64,000 nt of DNA from Novosphingobium sp. G106. Lineage in GTDB: Bacteria > Pseudomonadota > Alphaproteobacteria > Sphingomonadales > Sphingomonadaceae. The stretch is taken from assembly GCF_019075875.1 (NCBI RefSeq), contig NZ_JAHOOZ010000001.1:310001-374000 (forward strand), given 5' to 3'. Positions 20,290 to 29,707 of the stretch are shown here, in pieces. The translations under genes and the position numbers were made by a program. A model generated the notes under the pieces. It had not been told where the DNA came from. It worked only from the letters and a program-made list of their open reading frames with translations, and did no database searches. The stretch's first letter is position 1, and each line of letters begins with the position of its first letter.

Positions 20290-21219
20290 ATGCCACAAAT
20301 GCGAACCGATCTCGACCATCTGCCTCCCGAAAAGCAGCGCGAGCTTGAGCACGTGATTCAAGTGCTCTTCGAGGAATTCTCGGCGGCACAGGAAAATGCC
20401 AAAGGGCGGCGTACCAGAGGGCGGATCGTGAAGGTCGTGCTTTATGGAAGCCACGCCCGCGGCGGCTGGGTGGACGAGCCTCACACCTCGAAAGGCTACG
20501 TGTCGGACTTTGATGTGCTGGTGATCGTCAATCAGAAGGAGCTAACGGAAAGGGCAACACATTGGACGAAGGCGGACGAGCGCCTGATCGAGGAAAAGCT
20601 GGCTGGGCACCTTCGCACGCCGGTCAATTTCGTCGTTCACTCATTGCAGCAGGTCAACGATGCCCTGGCCCACGGCCGGTTCTTCTTTATGGACATCGCG
20701 CGCGACGGGATTGCCCTGTTTGAAGCGGATGAAAAGCCGTTAGCGGAGCCGAAGCCGAAAACGCCGGAGGCCAACCTCGTGATGGCGAAGGAATACTTCG
20801 ACGAGTGGTTTCCAGGAGCCGCCGCGATGAAAGAGGGCGCCGAGTTTTTCGTTCAACGTCGAAGGCCGAAGGAGGCCGCGTTCTCCCTGCATCAGGCGGC
20901 GGAGCGCCTGTATCACTGTGTGCTTTTAGTCTGCACGTTTTACTCACCACATAATCACAATTTGGCATTTCTACGTACCCAGGCCGAGCGCATCGACATC
21001 CGCCTCGTTGACGCTTGGCCGCGCACAGCACGCAAGGATCGCGCGATGTTCGAGAAGCTGAAGGAAGCCTATGTGAAGGCAAGGTATTCCAAGCACTACC
21101 GGATCAGCGTCGAGGAGCTTTCGTGGCTAAGCGAGCGTGTTTCCGAACTTGGCAGCATCGTACACGTAGTTTGCACGGATCGGATTTCTGCGCTGGAAGC
21201 GACTGCGAGGACTGCATGA
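20290..21219 (+). CDS. Nucleotidyltransferase-HEPN fusion protein (MNT-HEPN in one chain)
   Basis: The 309-residue protein joins two halves that usually form a toxin-antitoxin pair. Residues ~45-80 carry the minimal nucleotidyltransferase motif GSHARGGW followed by SDFDVLVIV. The C-terminal half (from ~residue 165) is a HEPN-like helical bundle (AAFSLHQAAERLYHCVLL) ending with ARYSKHYRI, an R-x4-H-like RNase motif. In two-gene MNT/HEPN systems the transferase adds AMP to the HEPN RNase and silences it. A single-chain version would be self-restrained. AGGA lies a few bases before the ATG, and a second ATG lies three codons on. The gene stands alone. Confidence 0.75.
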   Translation: MPQMRTDLDHLPPEKQRELEHVIQVLFEEFSAAQENAKGRRTRGRIVKVVLYGSHARGGWVDEPHTSKGYVSDFDVLVIVNQKELTERATHWTKADERLIEEKLAGHLRTPVNFVVHSLQQVNDALAHGRFFFMDIARDGIALFEADEKPLAEPKPKTPEANLVMAKEYFDEWFPGAAAMKEGAEFFVQRRRPKEAAFSLHQAAERLYHCVLLVCTFYSPHNHNLAFLRTQAERIDIRLVDAWPRTARKDRAMFEKLKEAYVKARYSKHYRISVEELSWLSERVSELGSIVHVVCTDRISALEATARTA

Positions 21220-21332
21220 CTGAATTGGCGACCCGCCTGCAATTCGAACCTTTCATTCGGCGCCAATATGGTTGGATCAGCTTGTTCGTTGGTTGCTAGG
21301 TGTGGTAATATTCTGGCCCAGGAAGCTTTCCC

Positions 21333-21767
21333 ATGACCGACGCGACCATCTCTTCTGAAGTTGATCAGACCGAACCCGTGATCGAACGTCCGATCCTGTC
21401 CCATTGGGTCTGGCGTCCGTGGTACGCAAAGCTGTGGTGGTCGTCGATCGCCGTCTACTGGACGTTGGGGCTGGGAGCTTTGCTGTTCGAGCCTCTCTCC
21501 GATTTCTATTCGTCGACCTTGGCCGGATTCCTCAACATCGCGTTCTACCCTGTGTTCGCGCTCTTCATCCTATCTATTGGTTGGATGATGGCGTGGAAGG
21601 ACGCCCTGGACTACGTGGCGGAGCATCCTGAGACAGAGAACACGCTCGGGTGGGAATGGCAGCCGTATGATTTCGCGGGCGAATGGACGCGTCGCCTTAA
21701 CGACACAACTGACCCTGCCAGCCCATCATACATCGCCGGCAACAATCATCGACTGTTCGATCACTGA
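21333..21767 (+). CDS. Small integral membrane protein (144 residues)
   Basis: It has two predicted transmembrane helices (about residues 37-53 and 66-86; AVYWTLGLGALLF and FYPVFALFILSIGWMM) flanked by soluble ends rich in Trp and acidic residues. No family is recognised. It ends 4 bp before the traG stop on the opposite strand, so the genes converge tightly. It is probably an accessory gene of the conjugative element. Confidence 0.55.
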   Translation: MTDATISSEVDQTEPVIERPILSHWVWRPWYAKLWWSSIAVYWTLGLGALLFEPLSDFYSSTLAGFLNIAFYPVFALFILSIGWMMAWKDALDYVAEHPETENTLGWEWQPYDFAGEWTRRLNDTTDPASPSYIAGNNHRLFDH

Positions 21768-21771
21768 TTAC

Positions 21772-24700
21772 TCACCTCTCTCCGTCTCCGGTGCCGTTTT
21801 CCGGATCCAACGAGAAGCGGCCCGTTCCCAGGATCGAGCGTTGATCGATTGACGTTATGGGCCCGGTTGCGTCGAAAGTGCCACGACCAGCACGCGCGTC
21901 TTCCAGATAGCGGTTCCTAAGCCCCCCCACGCCGGTGATTTGGCGGCCGAGCTCGTTAGCGAAGGCAGATTCAGGGCTATTGCTCCGTGCTGCGGCGCGC
22001 TCAGCAATGCTAATGGCACTTCGAACATCGTAGTTCATTACGTCCAAATTGGCGCGCGCCGATTCACTCTCAATCCCAACATCCCTGCTGGTGAACCCTA
22101 TTTTCCCGCCAACTTCCCCCGATGCAGCGGAAGTCGACTTTGTCGGTGAGGAAGCCCTGCCGCCACCTCCAGATGCCCTTGAGCTACCGACCGCCCCTCC
22201 AATGCTGGCGTCGATTGACGTTCCCATCGTCACCTGATCTTGGGCACTCCTCTCAATCGAACGCTGCCATCCTGTCTGCGCCATGATGGCCTGGACGTCG
22301 CGCTGCAGCGTGTCGGCGACCTGGGGCTTGAGGCGCCAGTTGCCGTTGCGGTCCATCTCGAACCCGCCTTTGAGCCAATTGGCCATCTGGGCCTGGCCTT
22401 CGGGGCCGGCCGAGAGAAAATGCTCAATCGTGTCGGGGCCCGCCTGCTTGCCGGCTTCGAAGCGCGTGCTGGTGTCGCTTCGGGCGGATTGCTGCGAGCT
22501 GGTGGCGCTGGAGACGAGGACGTCATTGGCGGAGAAACTGAACCTTGCGGTACCGCCGTTGGCGATGGCACCGAGCTGGCTTTCGTTGATGAGGCCGCCG
22601 CGCCAGAGCTGGGCGGCCTGTGCGGGGCTGACGTTGAGGCTGACGTCGCCGTTTTGCGCAAGGGCGATCTCGCGCTTCGACATGGTGACGCCGTTGTCCT
22701 TGAGGAGCTGCTGCATGCGGCTGAGGCGTTCGTTTTCGACGTTTCTGCTGATCCGCTCGTTTCGGGCCCTGTCGGCGATGCCGGCAGTCCCGCCATCGGC
22801 GATGTCCTCCTGGTTGCCGGCACCTTGCGAGAGGGCCCTGATGAAGCTGTCGAGATTGGCCGCCTGGCGCACGGGCATACCTGCAGCCGCGGCACCGTCG
22901 GCGAATCCGGCGTTTTCTGCCTGCCGGCGTTGCTCGCCGATTCTGGCATTGGCGCGCGTGCCCGCCTGGTCGACTTCTCGCTGGGCATCGAGTTTCCCCG
23001 AGCGCTCCGCAAAATCGAAACCGGCAGCCTCCCCGGTGCGGGCATAGACGCTCGTGCCCTCGTGCGCCGCCTCGGCGCTCGCCCCGTCGGCCGTGCCGAC
23101 CTGGACGGCGGCATTGTAGGTCTCGAGTGCCCGCATGACCTGGGCTTCGTTTCTGCCGGTGGCACGGGAGAGTTGGCTGATGGCGCTGGAGCGCGCTTCG
23201 CCCGAGAGGGCGTTAATGAAGGTAATGCGCCGAGCGATCTCGCTGACCGGCAGGCCGAGCTGGCCAGCGGCCTCGCGCTGGCCGACATTGCTCCCCATGC
23301 GGTGGGCCTGTTCTGTCGCAACATTGCTGCGCTCGACCTGGGCGACGATACCTTCTGCAAAATCGCGCCGCCCTGCCATGGCACCCGCCTGGATCTCGGC
23401 GCCGGTGAGGTCATTTCGTAGCATCGCTTCCTGGTCGTAGGCGTTGGCGATGAGCTTGGCGAAGACCGGGTCCGCCGAGGCTTGGGCGACGACGTTTGAT
23501 GCCTTGAGCACGGCGTCCTTGGGCGTGTAGCCTTTGCGTTCGTAGTGCTGCTGGGCGCCGGTCAGGAGCATGTCATAAGCCTGCGCATCGCCGAAGGCTT
23601 TCCACTGCACGAGGCCCTGCGAGAATGCGGCGAAAGCAGTTTCGCCCTTTTGGCCCTCCCCGAAATAGGCCGTGCCGAGCTCGCGTAGCGCGTCTTTCTC
23701 CACGAAATTGTGGATGGCCGTCGTCGTGGCGTTGGCGCGGACCGCCTGGACCGTCGCCGGGTCGCTCAAGTCCTTGCCCTTGAGGGCTGGGGAGAGGCCG
23801 CCAAGTTCGCGGGCGCCATCGGTGCGGCCCATGCCGAATGCCGCGCCGCCGGGAAGCGCGTTGCCGTGCTCGCCCAGGACCGCGCCGGCGGCACCGAACG
23901 CGCGATTGCTGCCGAAATTCGTGCGCTCGCCGAAATCGGCGAAGCTCGAGGACCTGGAGGCGCGTGCCATCGTGCCCGCGGCCGAAGCATGGGCTTCGAG
24001 CGCCGAGGCATAGCCTTCCCGGGTGGCGAGCGGTGCGGCGGCCGATACGCCCTGCTGTTGGACGCCAAGCGCGCTGCCCGTGAACGACGAGAAGACGTTG
24101 CCGGAGAAGCGGAAGATCGTGAAGACGAACGCACCGGCGAGGCCCGCAGCGGCCGTGCGAAACGAGCCGAAGATCGCGAGGGCCTTTGTGGCCGCAGATG
24201 GCGCGAGCATCCAGGCGTTGGCCGCGACGTTGTTAGCGCGGATTTCGGCCAGCATGTCGGTCGCTCGGCCCAGCGTCAGTTGATAGATGCCCGCATCGAT
24301 CACGCCCCACAGGCTCACGAAGACGAAGAGGCCGATGGCGAAGCTCGCGACGCGCATGTTGATCGGCGTCAGGATGAACAGGAGCGCGATCGGGATCGTG
24401 AAGAGCATGATGCCGAAGACCGCCGCCCTGATCGTTGGCATCCATTCATTGGCCGTCGACATCGTCGAGAGCCCGCTCGAAATGACCGCCCGGTTGGCCA
24501 TGACCCTTGCCGCGGAAGCCGGACTGTCCTCGAACAGAACGTCGCCCACAGTGTTGCCGAGCATGACGTCGGTCAGGAACTGTTGGAGCGTCAGCGGCGT
24601 CCCCAGCATCATCTGGCCCATCTCGCCGAGGTTGCTGCGGCAGCGCGCAATCTGCGCGGCATTGGTGACGTCGTAGCCCGTTCGCATGCACACTTGGCGG

Positions 24701-25494
24701 CTGTATGAATCGAAGAGAGCAGGCTCGCTGAGGCGCGTCGCGATATGCGACCAAGCCTCCTCACAGCTCACGGTCGTCCCGCCCTTGTCCGCGTCCGTGT
24801 AGACCGTGCTGAAAGTGGCGGGGCCGGCCATGGCGGCGAAAGCCGCGGGCAGGTCGGTCGCCGTTCGAAACAGCTTGTCATCATCGATGCCGTAGGCCGC
24901 CGAGACGCGCGCGACCGGATAACACTGCCGCACGTAGTCCTTGATCGTCGCATCGAGGAACGTGTCGGTCATCGGACCGCGAGGGGAAACGGCATTGAGG
25001 AACAGATCGAACGAATGACCGCCGGCGCCGAACTCGAGCTTGGCGTTTGGATCGAGCGTGTTGTCGTCGATGATTTCGGCAAGCGCCCGCTCGGTGAGGT
25101 TGGTCACGCCGGCCACCAGAATGAGAAGATTGGGAACATCACCAACGGGTTGGTAGGCATTCCTCACGCGATCATAGATATGAACGGTACCCGTGGTCGC
25201 GACCAGGCCAACGAAGAGGCCTATCCCGACGAGGATCTGGAAGCCGAAGGCGACGAGGCCCATGCCCTGGCCGCGGACGCTTGCAATAATTGCGCCCAGC
25301 GCGATGCCGATGACCGCGAAGATCAGGACGAGCGTCTCGTATCGCGGGTCGCCGAAAATCATCGACACGAGCCGGAAGGCGTCCACGGTTTCGGCAAAGC
25401 CATCGTAAGTGTGAAAGCTGGTCTCAAGGGCCAGTGCGGGCTGGGCGATGAGAGCGAGGGCGAGCGCGAGAATCGCGAAGATGCGGCGGGACAT
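21772..25494 (-). CDS. traG: TraG: F-type mating-pair stabilisation/pilus assembly protein
   Basis: The 1240-residue protein starts at MSRRIFAIL with a signal-like segment, followed by several transmembrane helices in the first ~480 residues (LILIFAVIGIALGAIIASV and later LFTIPIALLFILTPI). A long, hydrophilic, Gln/Ala/Ser-rich helical C-terminal half follows. This matches F TraG: the N-terminal membrane part is needed for pilus assembly and the periplasmic C-terminal part for mating-pair stability and entry exclusion contact. A longer upstream frame exists but lacks a signal sequence. It is the last gene of the transfer operon in this window, 16 bp after traH. Confidence 0.88.
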   Translation of the reverse strand: MSRRIFAILALALALIAQPALALETSFHTYDGFAETVDAFRLVSMIFGDPRYETLVLIFAVIGIALGAIIASVRGQGMGLVAFGFQILVGIGLFVGLVATTGTVHIYDRVRNAYQPVGDVPNLLILVAGVTNLTERALAEIIDDNTLDPNAKLEFGAGGHSFDLFLNAVSPRGPMTDTFLDATIKDYVRQCYPVARVSAAYGIDDDKLFRTATDLPAAFAAMAGPATFSTVYTDADKGGTTVSCEEAWSHIATRLSEPALFDSYSRQVCMRTGYDVTNAAQIARCRSNLGEMGQMMLGTPLTLQQFLTDVMLGNTVGDVLFEDSPASAARVMANRAVISSGLSTMSTANEWMPTIRAAVFGIMLFTIPIALLFILTPINMRVASFAIGLFVFVSLWGVIDAGIYQLTLGRATDMLAEIRANNVAANAWMLAPSAATKALAIFGSFRTAAAGLAGAFVFTIFRFSGNVFSSFTGSALGVQQQGVSAAAPLATREGYASALEAHASAAGTMARASRSSSFADFGERTNFGSNRAFGAAGAVLGEHGNALPGGAAFGMGRTDGARELGGLSPALKGKDLSDPATVQAVRANATTTAIHNFVEKDALRELGTAYFGEGQKGETAFAAFSQGLVQWKAFGDAQAYDMLLTGAQQHYERKGYTPKDAVLKASNVVAQASADPVFAKLIANAYDQEAMLRNDLTGAEIQAGAMAGRRDFAEGIVAQVERSNVATEQAHRMGSNVGQREAAGQLGLPVSEIARRITFINALSGEARSSAISQLSRATGRNEAQVMRALETYNAAVQVGTADGASAEAAHEGTSVYARTGEAAGFDFAERSGKLDAQREVDQAGTRANARIGEQRRQAENAGFADGAAAAGMPVRQAANLDSFIRALSQGAGNQEDIADGGTAGIADRARNERISRNVENERLSRMQQLLKDNGVTMSKREIALAQNGDVSLNVSPAQAAQLWRGGLINESQLGAIANGGTARFSFSANDVLVSSATSSQQSARSDTSTRFEAGKQAGPDTIEHFLSAGPEGQAQMANWLKGGFEMDRNGNWRLKPQVADTLQRDVQAIMAQTGWQRSIERSAQDQVTMGTSIDASIGGAVGSSRASGGGGRASSPTKSTSAASGEVGGKIGFTSRDVGIESESARANLDVMNYDVRSAISIAERAAARSNSPESAFANELGRQITGVGGLRNRYLEDARAGRGTFDATGPITSIDQRSILGTGRFSLDPENGTGDGER

Positions 25495-25510
25495 CGGGCG
25501 TTTCCTTGGG

Positions 25511-26932
25511 TTAGCGGTTGCCGTAGGCGGCGGCGCCGGCCGCATCGCGCGCGTCGCGGTCGCGCTGGCGGATGAGCCCTGCGTAGCTTGCCGAGAGGTT
25601 CGCCTGGTTCATCGCCGCCATGTAGGATTGGCGCATCTGCGCGCGTTGGCGCAGGACCTCGTCGCGCAGTCCTCTGAGCTGCTCGAGCCCCTTGGTCAGG
25701 ATTCGCGTCTGGCAGGCCTTCATATTGGTCTCATCGGCGGCGCCCGCGGTGCTTGCGCCGCGCTCGGCGTTCGAGACCGCGAAGTCGATAGTCCGCGTAA
25801 GATCGTTGAGCATCTGATAGGCGAGGGTTAGCGCGACGAGTTCGTCGGTATCCCCGATGACCGAATCGACCGTCCCCTGGCGCACGCCCCATTCGAGCAT
25901 GCGGTAGACCGGGAGCGTCTTCACATTGGCAACGAACTGGCGTTCCTCGTCCGTCAGCGCGGCACGGCCGCGGATCTTGGTCGCGATCGTTTCCATCCTT
26001 GAGCGGGCGAGAACGAGCGCGCCCTTGCCGCTGCCGTCGAGGCTGCAGTCTGAACCTGTCGCGGGGACAGCAAGCGAGCGTGTGCGCACCTTTCCTGTCA
26101 GGAAATCATCTACGCTTTCTGTATCTTGTGCGGCACAAGCAGGAATCGCTGTGAAGATCGGAACCTTGTCGGCCGGATCCCAGCGCATGTAGATGTCGCC
26201 GACCCTTGCCCGCATGACGCCGGTCCATTCGGCCGCGCCGACGCGGCTTGCGGCATGGGCTAGCAGCGAGCCCGTCCGGAAGATGTCGGTCACTTCGGCG
26301 GGGCAGTTCTCGAGCGCGTCCTTCAGATCTTCTGTGGGATTGTTGCGGTTGGCCTCAATCTTCTCGCGGCTCTGCTGGTAGCTCTTGGCGAAGCCTTCCT
26401 TGACCGACTTGTAGCCCGTCATCTCCTCAATGATCCCGCTCATATTGTCGTCGCCTTTGGCGATCTGGACCATGCGGTTGGCGAGGCGGCAGTCGTTGAC
26501 CTGGATCGAGTTCAGGAAGTTGGTCGCCGCCTCCATCTTCGAGATGATATTTCCCATCTTCTCGTCGAGCGTTTCGAGAAGATACTGGAAGGCCACCGCG
26601 GGCGCTGCCTGCAGGATGCTTTCGAGCTTCTGGACGAGATAGTCGGGGTCGAGGAAGCTCATGCCGCCCAGGAACATGTCGATGCCGCCGCAGCCGGCGC
26701 GGACCTTGGGGAGCGCGAGCGTCATCAGATAGTCGTTGTGGACATCGACGCGCCCCGACATGCCTCCTGCCGTGACATAGCCGCGGGTCTGATCGCTGAA
26801 GCTGCCGGGACTCGTGTAAGTGACATTGTCGAACCAGGTTTCCGCCCATCCCTGGGCTCTGGCGGGCGCGGTCGCTGCACCGAGGCAGGCGAGGGCGAGG
26901 GCAAAGGCTAGGGGGTAGCGGATATGACGCAT
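25511..26932 (-). CDS. traH: TraH: F-type pilus assembly protein
   Basis: The 473-residue protein starts at MRHIRYPLAFALALACLG, a signal peptide ending near ARAQG. The mature part has the TraH pattern: Gly-rich GGMSGRVDVHN, the Cys-containing AGCGGIDMFLGGMSFLD, then a helical C-terminal half. Upstream in-frame codons up to 27133 are a spurious extension into the adjacent ATPase gene. TraH is a periplasmic/outer-membrane-associated factor for pilus extension. The divergent ATPase gene begins about 100 bp away. Confidence 0.9.
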   Translation of the reverse strand: MRHIRYPLAFALALACLGAATAPARAQGWAETWFDNVTYTSPGSFSDQTRGYVTAGGMSGRVDVHNDYLMTLALPKVRAGCGGIDMFLGGMSFLDPDYLVQKLESILQAAPAVAFQYLLETLDEKMGNIISKMEAATNFLNSIQVNDCRLANRMVQIAKGDDNMSGIIEEMTGYKSVKEGFAKSYQQSREKIEANRNNPTEDLKDALENCPAEVTDIFRTGSLLAHAASRVGAAEWTGVMRARVGDIYMRWDPADKVPIFTAIPACAAQDTESVDDFLTGKVRTRSLAVPATGSDCSLDGSGKGALVLARSRMETIATKIRGRAALTDEERQFVANVKTLPVYRMLEWGVRQGTVDSVIGDTDELVALTLAYQMLNDLTRTIDFAVSNAERGASTAGAADETNMKACQTRILTKGLEQLRGLRDEVLRQRAQMRQSYMAAMNQANLSASYAGLIRQRDRDARDAAGAAAYGNR

Positions 26933-27008
26933 GGCGGGTTTCCTCGTTCGATTTTTCGAGAGAGCCGCTCCGCCAAGCGCGGCTGGTTTTGGAAAATAAC
27001 CTTGCAAA

Positions 27009-27027
27009 TTCGGAATTGAACTCCGAA
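27009..27027. promoter_or_regulatory. Inverted repeat in the traH/ATPase divergent spacer
   Basis: TTCGGA-ATTGAAC-TCCGAA forms perfect 6-bp arms in a locally AT-richer spacer, ending 10 bp before the ATPase ATG at 27037. A possible operator or leader hairpin for the ATPase gene. Confidence 0.4.
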
Positions 27028-27036
27028 AATACATGG

Positions 27037-28200
27037 ATGATTGAGCGCAGAATAAGATCCGAGCTGGTTGATCGGTTGGACCAGGCCCCCGCCGTTGCCC
27101 TTCTGGGGCCGCGCCAGGTCGGCAAGACGACACTGGCGCGCGAGATCGGGGATACCCGGTCTTCGCTCTATCTCGATCTCGAATCGGATGCCGATCGCGC
27201 CAAGCTTTCCGATCCAGAACTCTATCTCGAGAGTCACGAAGACAAGCTCGTAATTCTCGACGAAGTGCACCGGTTGCCGGGCCTTTTCCAGAACTTGCGC
27301 GGCCTCATCGACCGAGGAAGGCGCAAGGGTCTGAAGGCCGGCCGGTTCCTTTTGCTCGGCTCGGCCTCGGTCGATCTTCTGGCCCAATCGGGCGAAAGCC
27401 TTGCCGGCCGGATCAGTTACCTTGAGATGAACCCGCTCGACGCGTTTGAGACGGGCGGCGAAAACATCGATCGCCTTTGGACGCGAGGCGGATTTCCAGA
27501 CAGCTATCTGGCTACAACGGATCCGCAGAGCATGCAGTGGCGGCGGGATTTCATCCGCACCTATCTCGAACGGGATATTCCGGCGCTGGGGCCGCGAATC
27601 GCTGCTGAAACCCTGCGGCGCTTCTGGACCATGCTCGCGCACAACCAGTCGGGACTGCTGAATGCCTCCGAACTGGCGCGCAGCCTCGGCGTCGATTCCA
27701 AGACTGCGGGCGGCTATCTCGATCTTCTCGTCGACCTGCTGCTCGTGCGCAGGCTCGAGCCGTGGCACCGCAATGTTGGAAAACGCCTGGTGAAATCCCC
27801 CAAGATCTACATCCGGGATAGCGGCTTGCTGCACGCGCTGCTCGGCCTGCCGACCCGAGACGACGTTCTGGGTCATCCAGTGGCAGGTGGAAGCTGGGAA
27901 GGCTTCGCGATCGAGAACCTGATCGACGCAGCGCCCGTGGGCAGCCAGGTCAATTTTTACCGCACGTCGGGCGGCGCGGAAGTCGACCTGCTTCTTACCT
28001 TGCCGGGCGAGGCCGTCTGGGCATTCGAGATCAAGCGTAGCTCCGCCCCGAAAGTCGCACGGGGATTTCATCAGGCTTGTGAGGATTTGCAGCCGGCGCG
28101 CCGCATCGTGATCTATCCGGGTGCCGAGACCTACCCGGCTGGCAACGGCATCGACGTGATGCCGCTCGAGGAAGCCGGGCGGCTGCTTTTCGCGCACTGA
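27037..28200 (+). CDS. AAA ATPase with DUF4143-type C-terminal domain
   Basis: This 387-residue protein begins at the ATG of MIERRIRSELVDRL; the frame extends upstream only to a TTG. Walker A is LLGPRQVGKTTLA near residue 25, Walker B-like KLVILDEVHRL near residue 70, and the sensor region is FLLLGSASVDLL. The C-terminal part carries the DUF4143 (PD-(D/E)XK-like) signature FYRTSGGAEVDLLL followed by WAFEIKRS. Such ATPases are common on mobile elements and of uncertain function. It is the only plus-strand gene inside the transfer operon, with traH to its left and the trbB-like gene to its right, so it looks like an inserted accessory gene. Confidence 0.85.
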   Translation: MIERRIRSELVDRLDQAPAVALLGPRQVGKTTLAREIGDTRSSLYLDLESDADRAKLSDPELYLESHEDKLVILDEVHRLPGLFQNLRGLIDRGRRKGLKAGRFLLLGSASVDLLAQSGESLAGRISYLEMNPLDAFETGGENIDRLWTRGGFPDSYLATTDPQSMQWRRDFIRTYLERDIPALGPRIAAETLRRFWTMLAHNQSGLLNASELARSLGVDSKTAGGYLDLLVDLLLVRRLEPWHRNVGKRLVKSPKIYIRDSGLLHALLGLPTRDDVLGHPVAGGSWEGFAIENLIDAAPVGSQVNFYRTSGGAEVDLLLTLPGEAVWAFEIKRSSAPKVARGFHQACEDLQPARRIVIYPGAETYPAGNGIDVMPLEEAGRLLFAH

Positions 28201-28229
28201 GGAGTGGTTGCGGTGGGCGGCTGACATTG

Positions 28230-28811
28230 TCACCGCCCTCCTGTGGGGCGCTCGCGCGAAGCGCCCACGATCCCGGTGAATTTCGCCATGCCGCGCACAC
28301 CGACGGCCGGCTTGACGCCCGTCAGCATCTTTGCCGCCAGATAGAGGTTGCGGGCGAGATTGGGGGCGTGGTCCGTGCCGATCGCGACCGGGATCGTTCG
28401 TCTCTGGTCGGCGATCGGACGAACCCAGGCCACCGGATGTCCGACCCAGGGCAGCCCCAGGCGTCCCGACCGGGTCATGGCTTCGCTTTCGTTTATCGCG
28501 CGCAGCCGCCAGCCGTAGCGGCGCGCGAGAACGCGGAGTCGCGCCCAGAGGTCCGCGCAGGGCAGGCAGTCCGGGGCGGTGCTCATCTCGACGACGAGGA
28601 GTTGGCCCTGGCCTTGCAATGTTTCTGCGAAGTCTGGCGGCCAGTCCCGCGTCACCGGCACCCGGGCGAGCCAAGTGTTCATCTGGGCGGCGTCGGCAAC
28701 GGGATGGACGGCTGCGCGCGCGGCCTGCTGCGGTGGCACGGGCTGCGCTAGCGCAGAAGTAGAAGGGGCCAAGTTAACGGCTAAAGCCAAATAGATAGCC
28801 TGGCTTTTCAC
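28230..28811 (-). CDS. trbB: Secreted thioredoxin-fold protein, TrbB-like
   Basis: The 193-residue protein has an N-terminal signal-like segment (YLALAVNLAPSTSALAQ) and one CxxC active site (PDCLPCADLW) followed by thioredoxin-like strands and a cis-Pro-type loop (GLPWVGHPVAW). In F, TrbB is a periplasmic disulfide isomerase that helps fold Cys-rich transfer proteins such as TraN, TraU and TraH; position after traF fits that role. Its ATG overlaps the traF stop by 4 bp. The symbol is by function and position, not by strong sequence identity. Confidence 0.65.
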   Translation of the reverse strand: MKSQAIYLALAVNLAPSTSALAQPVPPQQAARAAVHPVADAAQMNTWLARVPVTRDWPPDFAETLQGQGQLLVVEMSTAPDCLPCADLWARLRVLARRYGWRLRAINESEAMTRSGRLGLPWVGHPVAWVRPIADQRRTIPVAIGTDHAPNLARNLYLAAKMLTGVKPAVGVRGMAKFTGIVGASRERPTGGR

Positions 28812-29707
28812 TGCTTTGCCTCAAGAAGGTTTGCCTCGGATCTGCTTGTGATCGAACGAGGGTCAGATGCGGAGACCGGACCATTGGCGAGGGCGTCGAA
28901 GAAGCCATTCTCCTCGCCGGCACCTGTGAGAAACTGTTCGGGGCGGATGTCGCCCGAGAGCAGGCGGACGGCCTGGTACGCCGTCTGGACGAGGTTGGGA
29001 TAGGCCTCGACGCCCGTTGCGATCACCATGCGTTGCCGGCTATTCCGCCGGATAAGCATGGTCGTCGGCGTCACCTCGACGCCGAAGCGGCGGCCAAGGT
29101 CCGGCTTCATGTCCATGTCCTGAAGGGTGACTTGCCAGCCCGTCTCGTCCTGGAACCGCTGGATGATCGGCCACTGGACGCGGCAGTAGCCGCAAGCACC
29201 ACGCGAGAACATGACGAGCGCGAATTCCTGGGCGCGGCTGCGCAGATAGCGCCGCCGGAGCGCGTCCTTCTCGGCCGTCATCTCGGCGCGCGCATCGCCG
29301 ACCATCGGATTGGCCGAGCGGGAATTGAGCTCGGGGTTCTGGAGCATGGCGAGCTGGGTCACGCCGGCAAAGGCGCGGGCCTTGCGCCGCGCGAAGTCCT
29401 GGAGGCGCCAGAAATCGGCGACGGCATCGATCGTGAGCACGGTTGCGGCATAGTCGCGCTGCTGCTCGATCAGCTTGCGGATCTTCGGCGGCGTCCAGCT
29501 CGCGAGCTCGGCCATGGGCGGGATCGCGGGTTTCGCGAGGGCATCGAGCTCTGGCTGGACCGGTTCCCTGGGCGGCGGCGCTTGATACCACCAGTAGCCC
29601 TGCTTGGGCTCGCCATTCTCCTCTTTGGCATGGGCGATCGGCGCCTGAGTGACGGTGAGCGCGGCACCCACGCAGGCGAGCGCAAGGCGAAGGCGAGTGC
29701 GGATCAC
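28808..29707 (-). CDS. traF: TraF: F-type conjugal transfer thioredoxin-fold protein
   Basis: I chose the GTG at 29707, where the signal peptide VIRTRLRLALACVGAALTV begins; it overlaps the S26 peptidase stop by 4 bp. The 299-residue product has the TraF N-terminal GYWWYQAPP, a helical middle, and a thioredoxin domain with SRGACGYCRVQWP, then VTPTTMLI as the cis-Pro region. Unlike F TraF, which lost the motif, this one keeps CxxC and may be redox active. A longer upstream frame is out of register with the peptidase gene and was rejected. Confidence 0.87.
   Translation of the reverse strand: MIRTRLRLALACVGAALTVTQAPIAHAKEENGEPKQGYWWYQAPPPREPVQPELDALAKPAIPPMAELASWTPPKIRKLIEQQRDYAATVLTIDAVADFWRLQDFARRKARAFAGVTQLAMLQNPELNSRSANPMVGDARAEMTAEKDALRRRYLRSRAQEFALVMFSRGACGYCRVQWPIIQRFQDETGWQVTLQDMDMKPDLGRRFGVEVTPTTMLIRRNSRQRMVIATGVEAYPNLVQTAYQAVRLLSGDIRPEQFLTGAGEENGFFDALANGPVSASDPRSITSRSEANLLEAKQ

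Noticed and set aside
22240..23421. Long plus-strand ORF opposite traG
   Set aside because: Antisense to a well-supported gene, with the Gly/Ala/Asp bias expected of a shadow frame in GC-rich DNA.
26908..28674. 588-residue minus-strand ORF across the AAA ATPase gene
   Set aside because: It is antisense to clear Walker motifs and joins traH sequence by chance.
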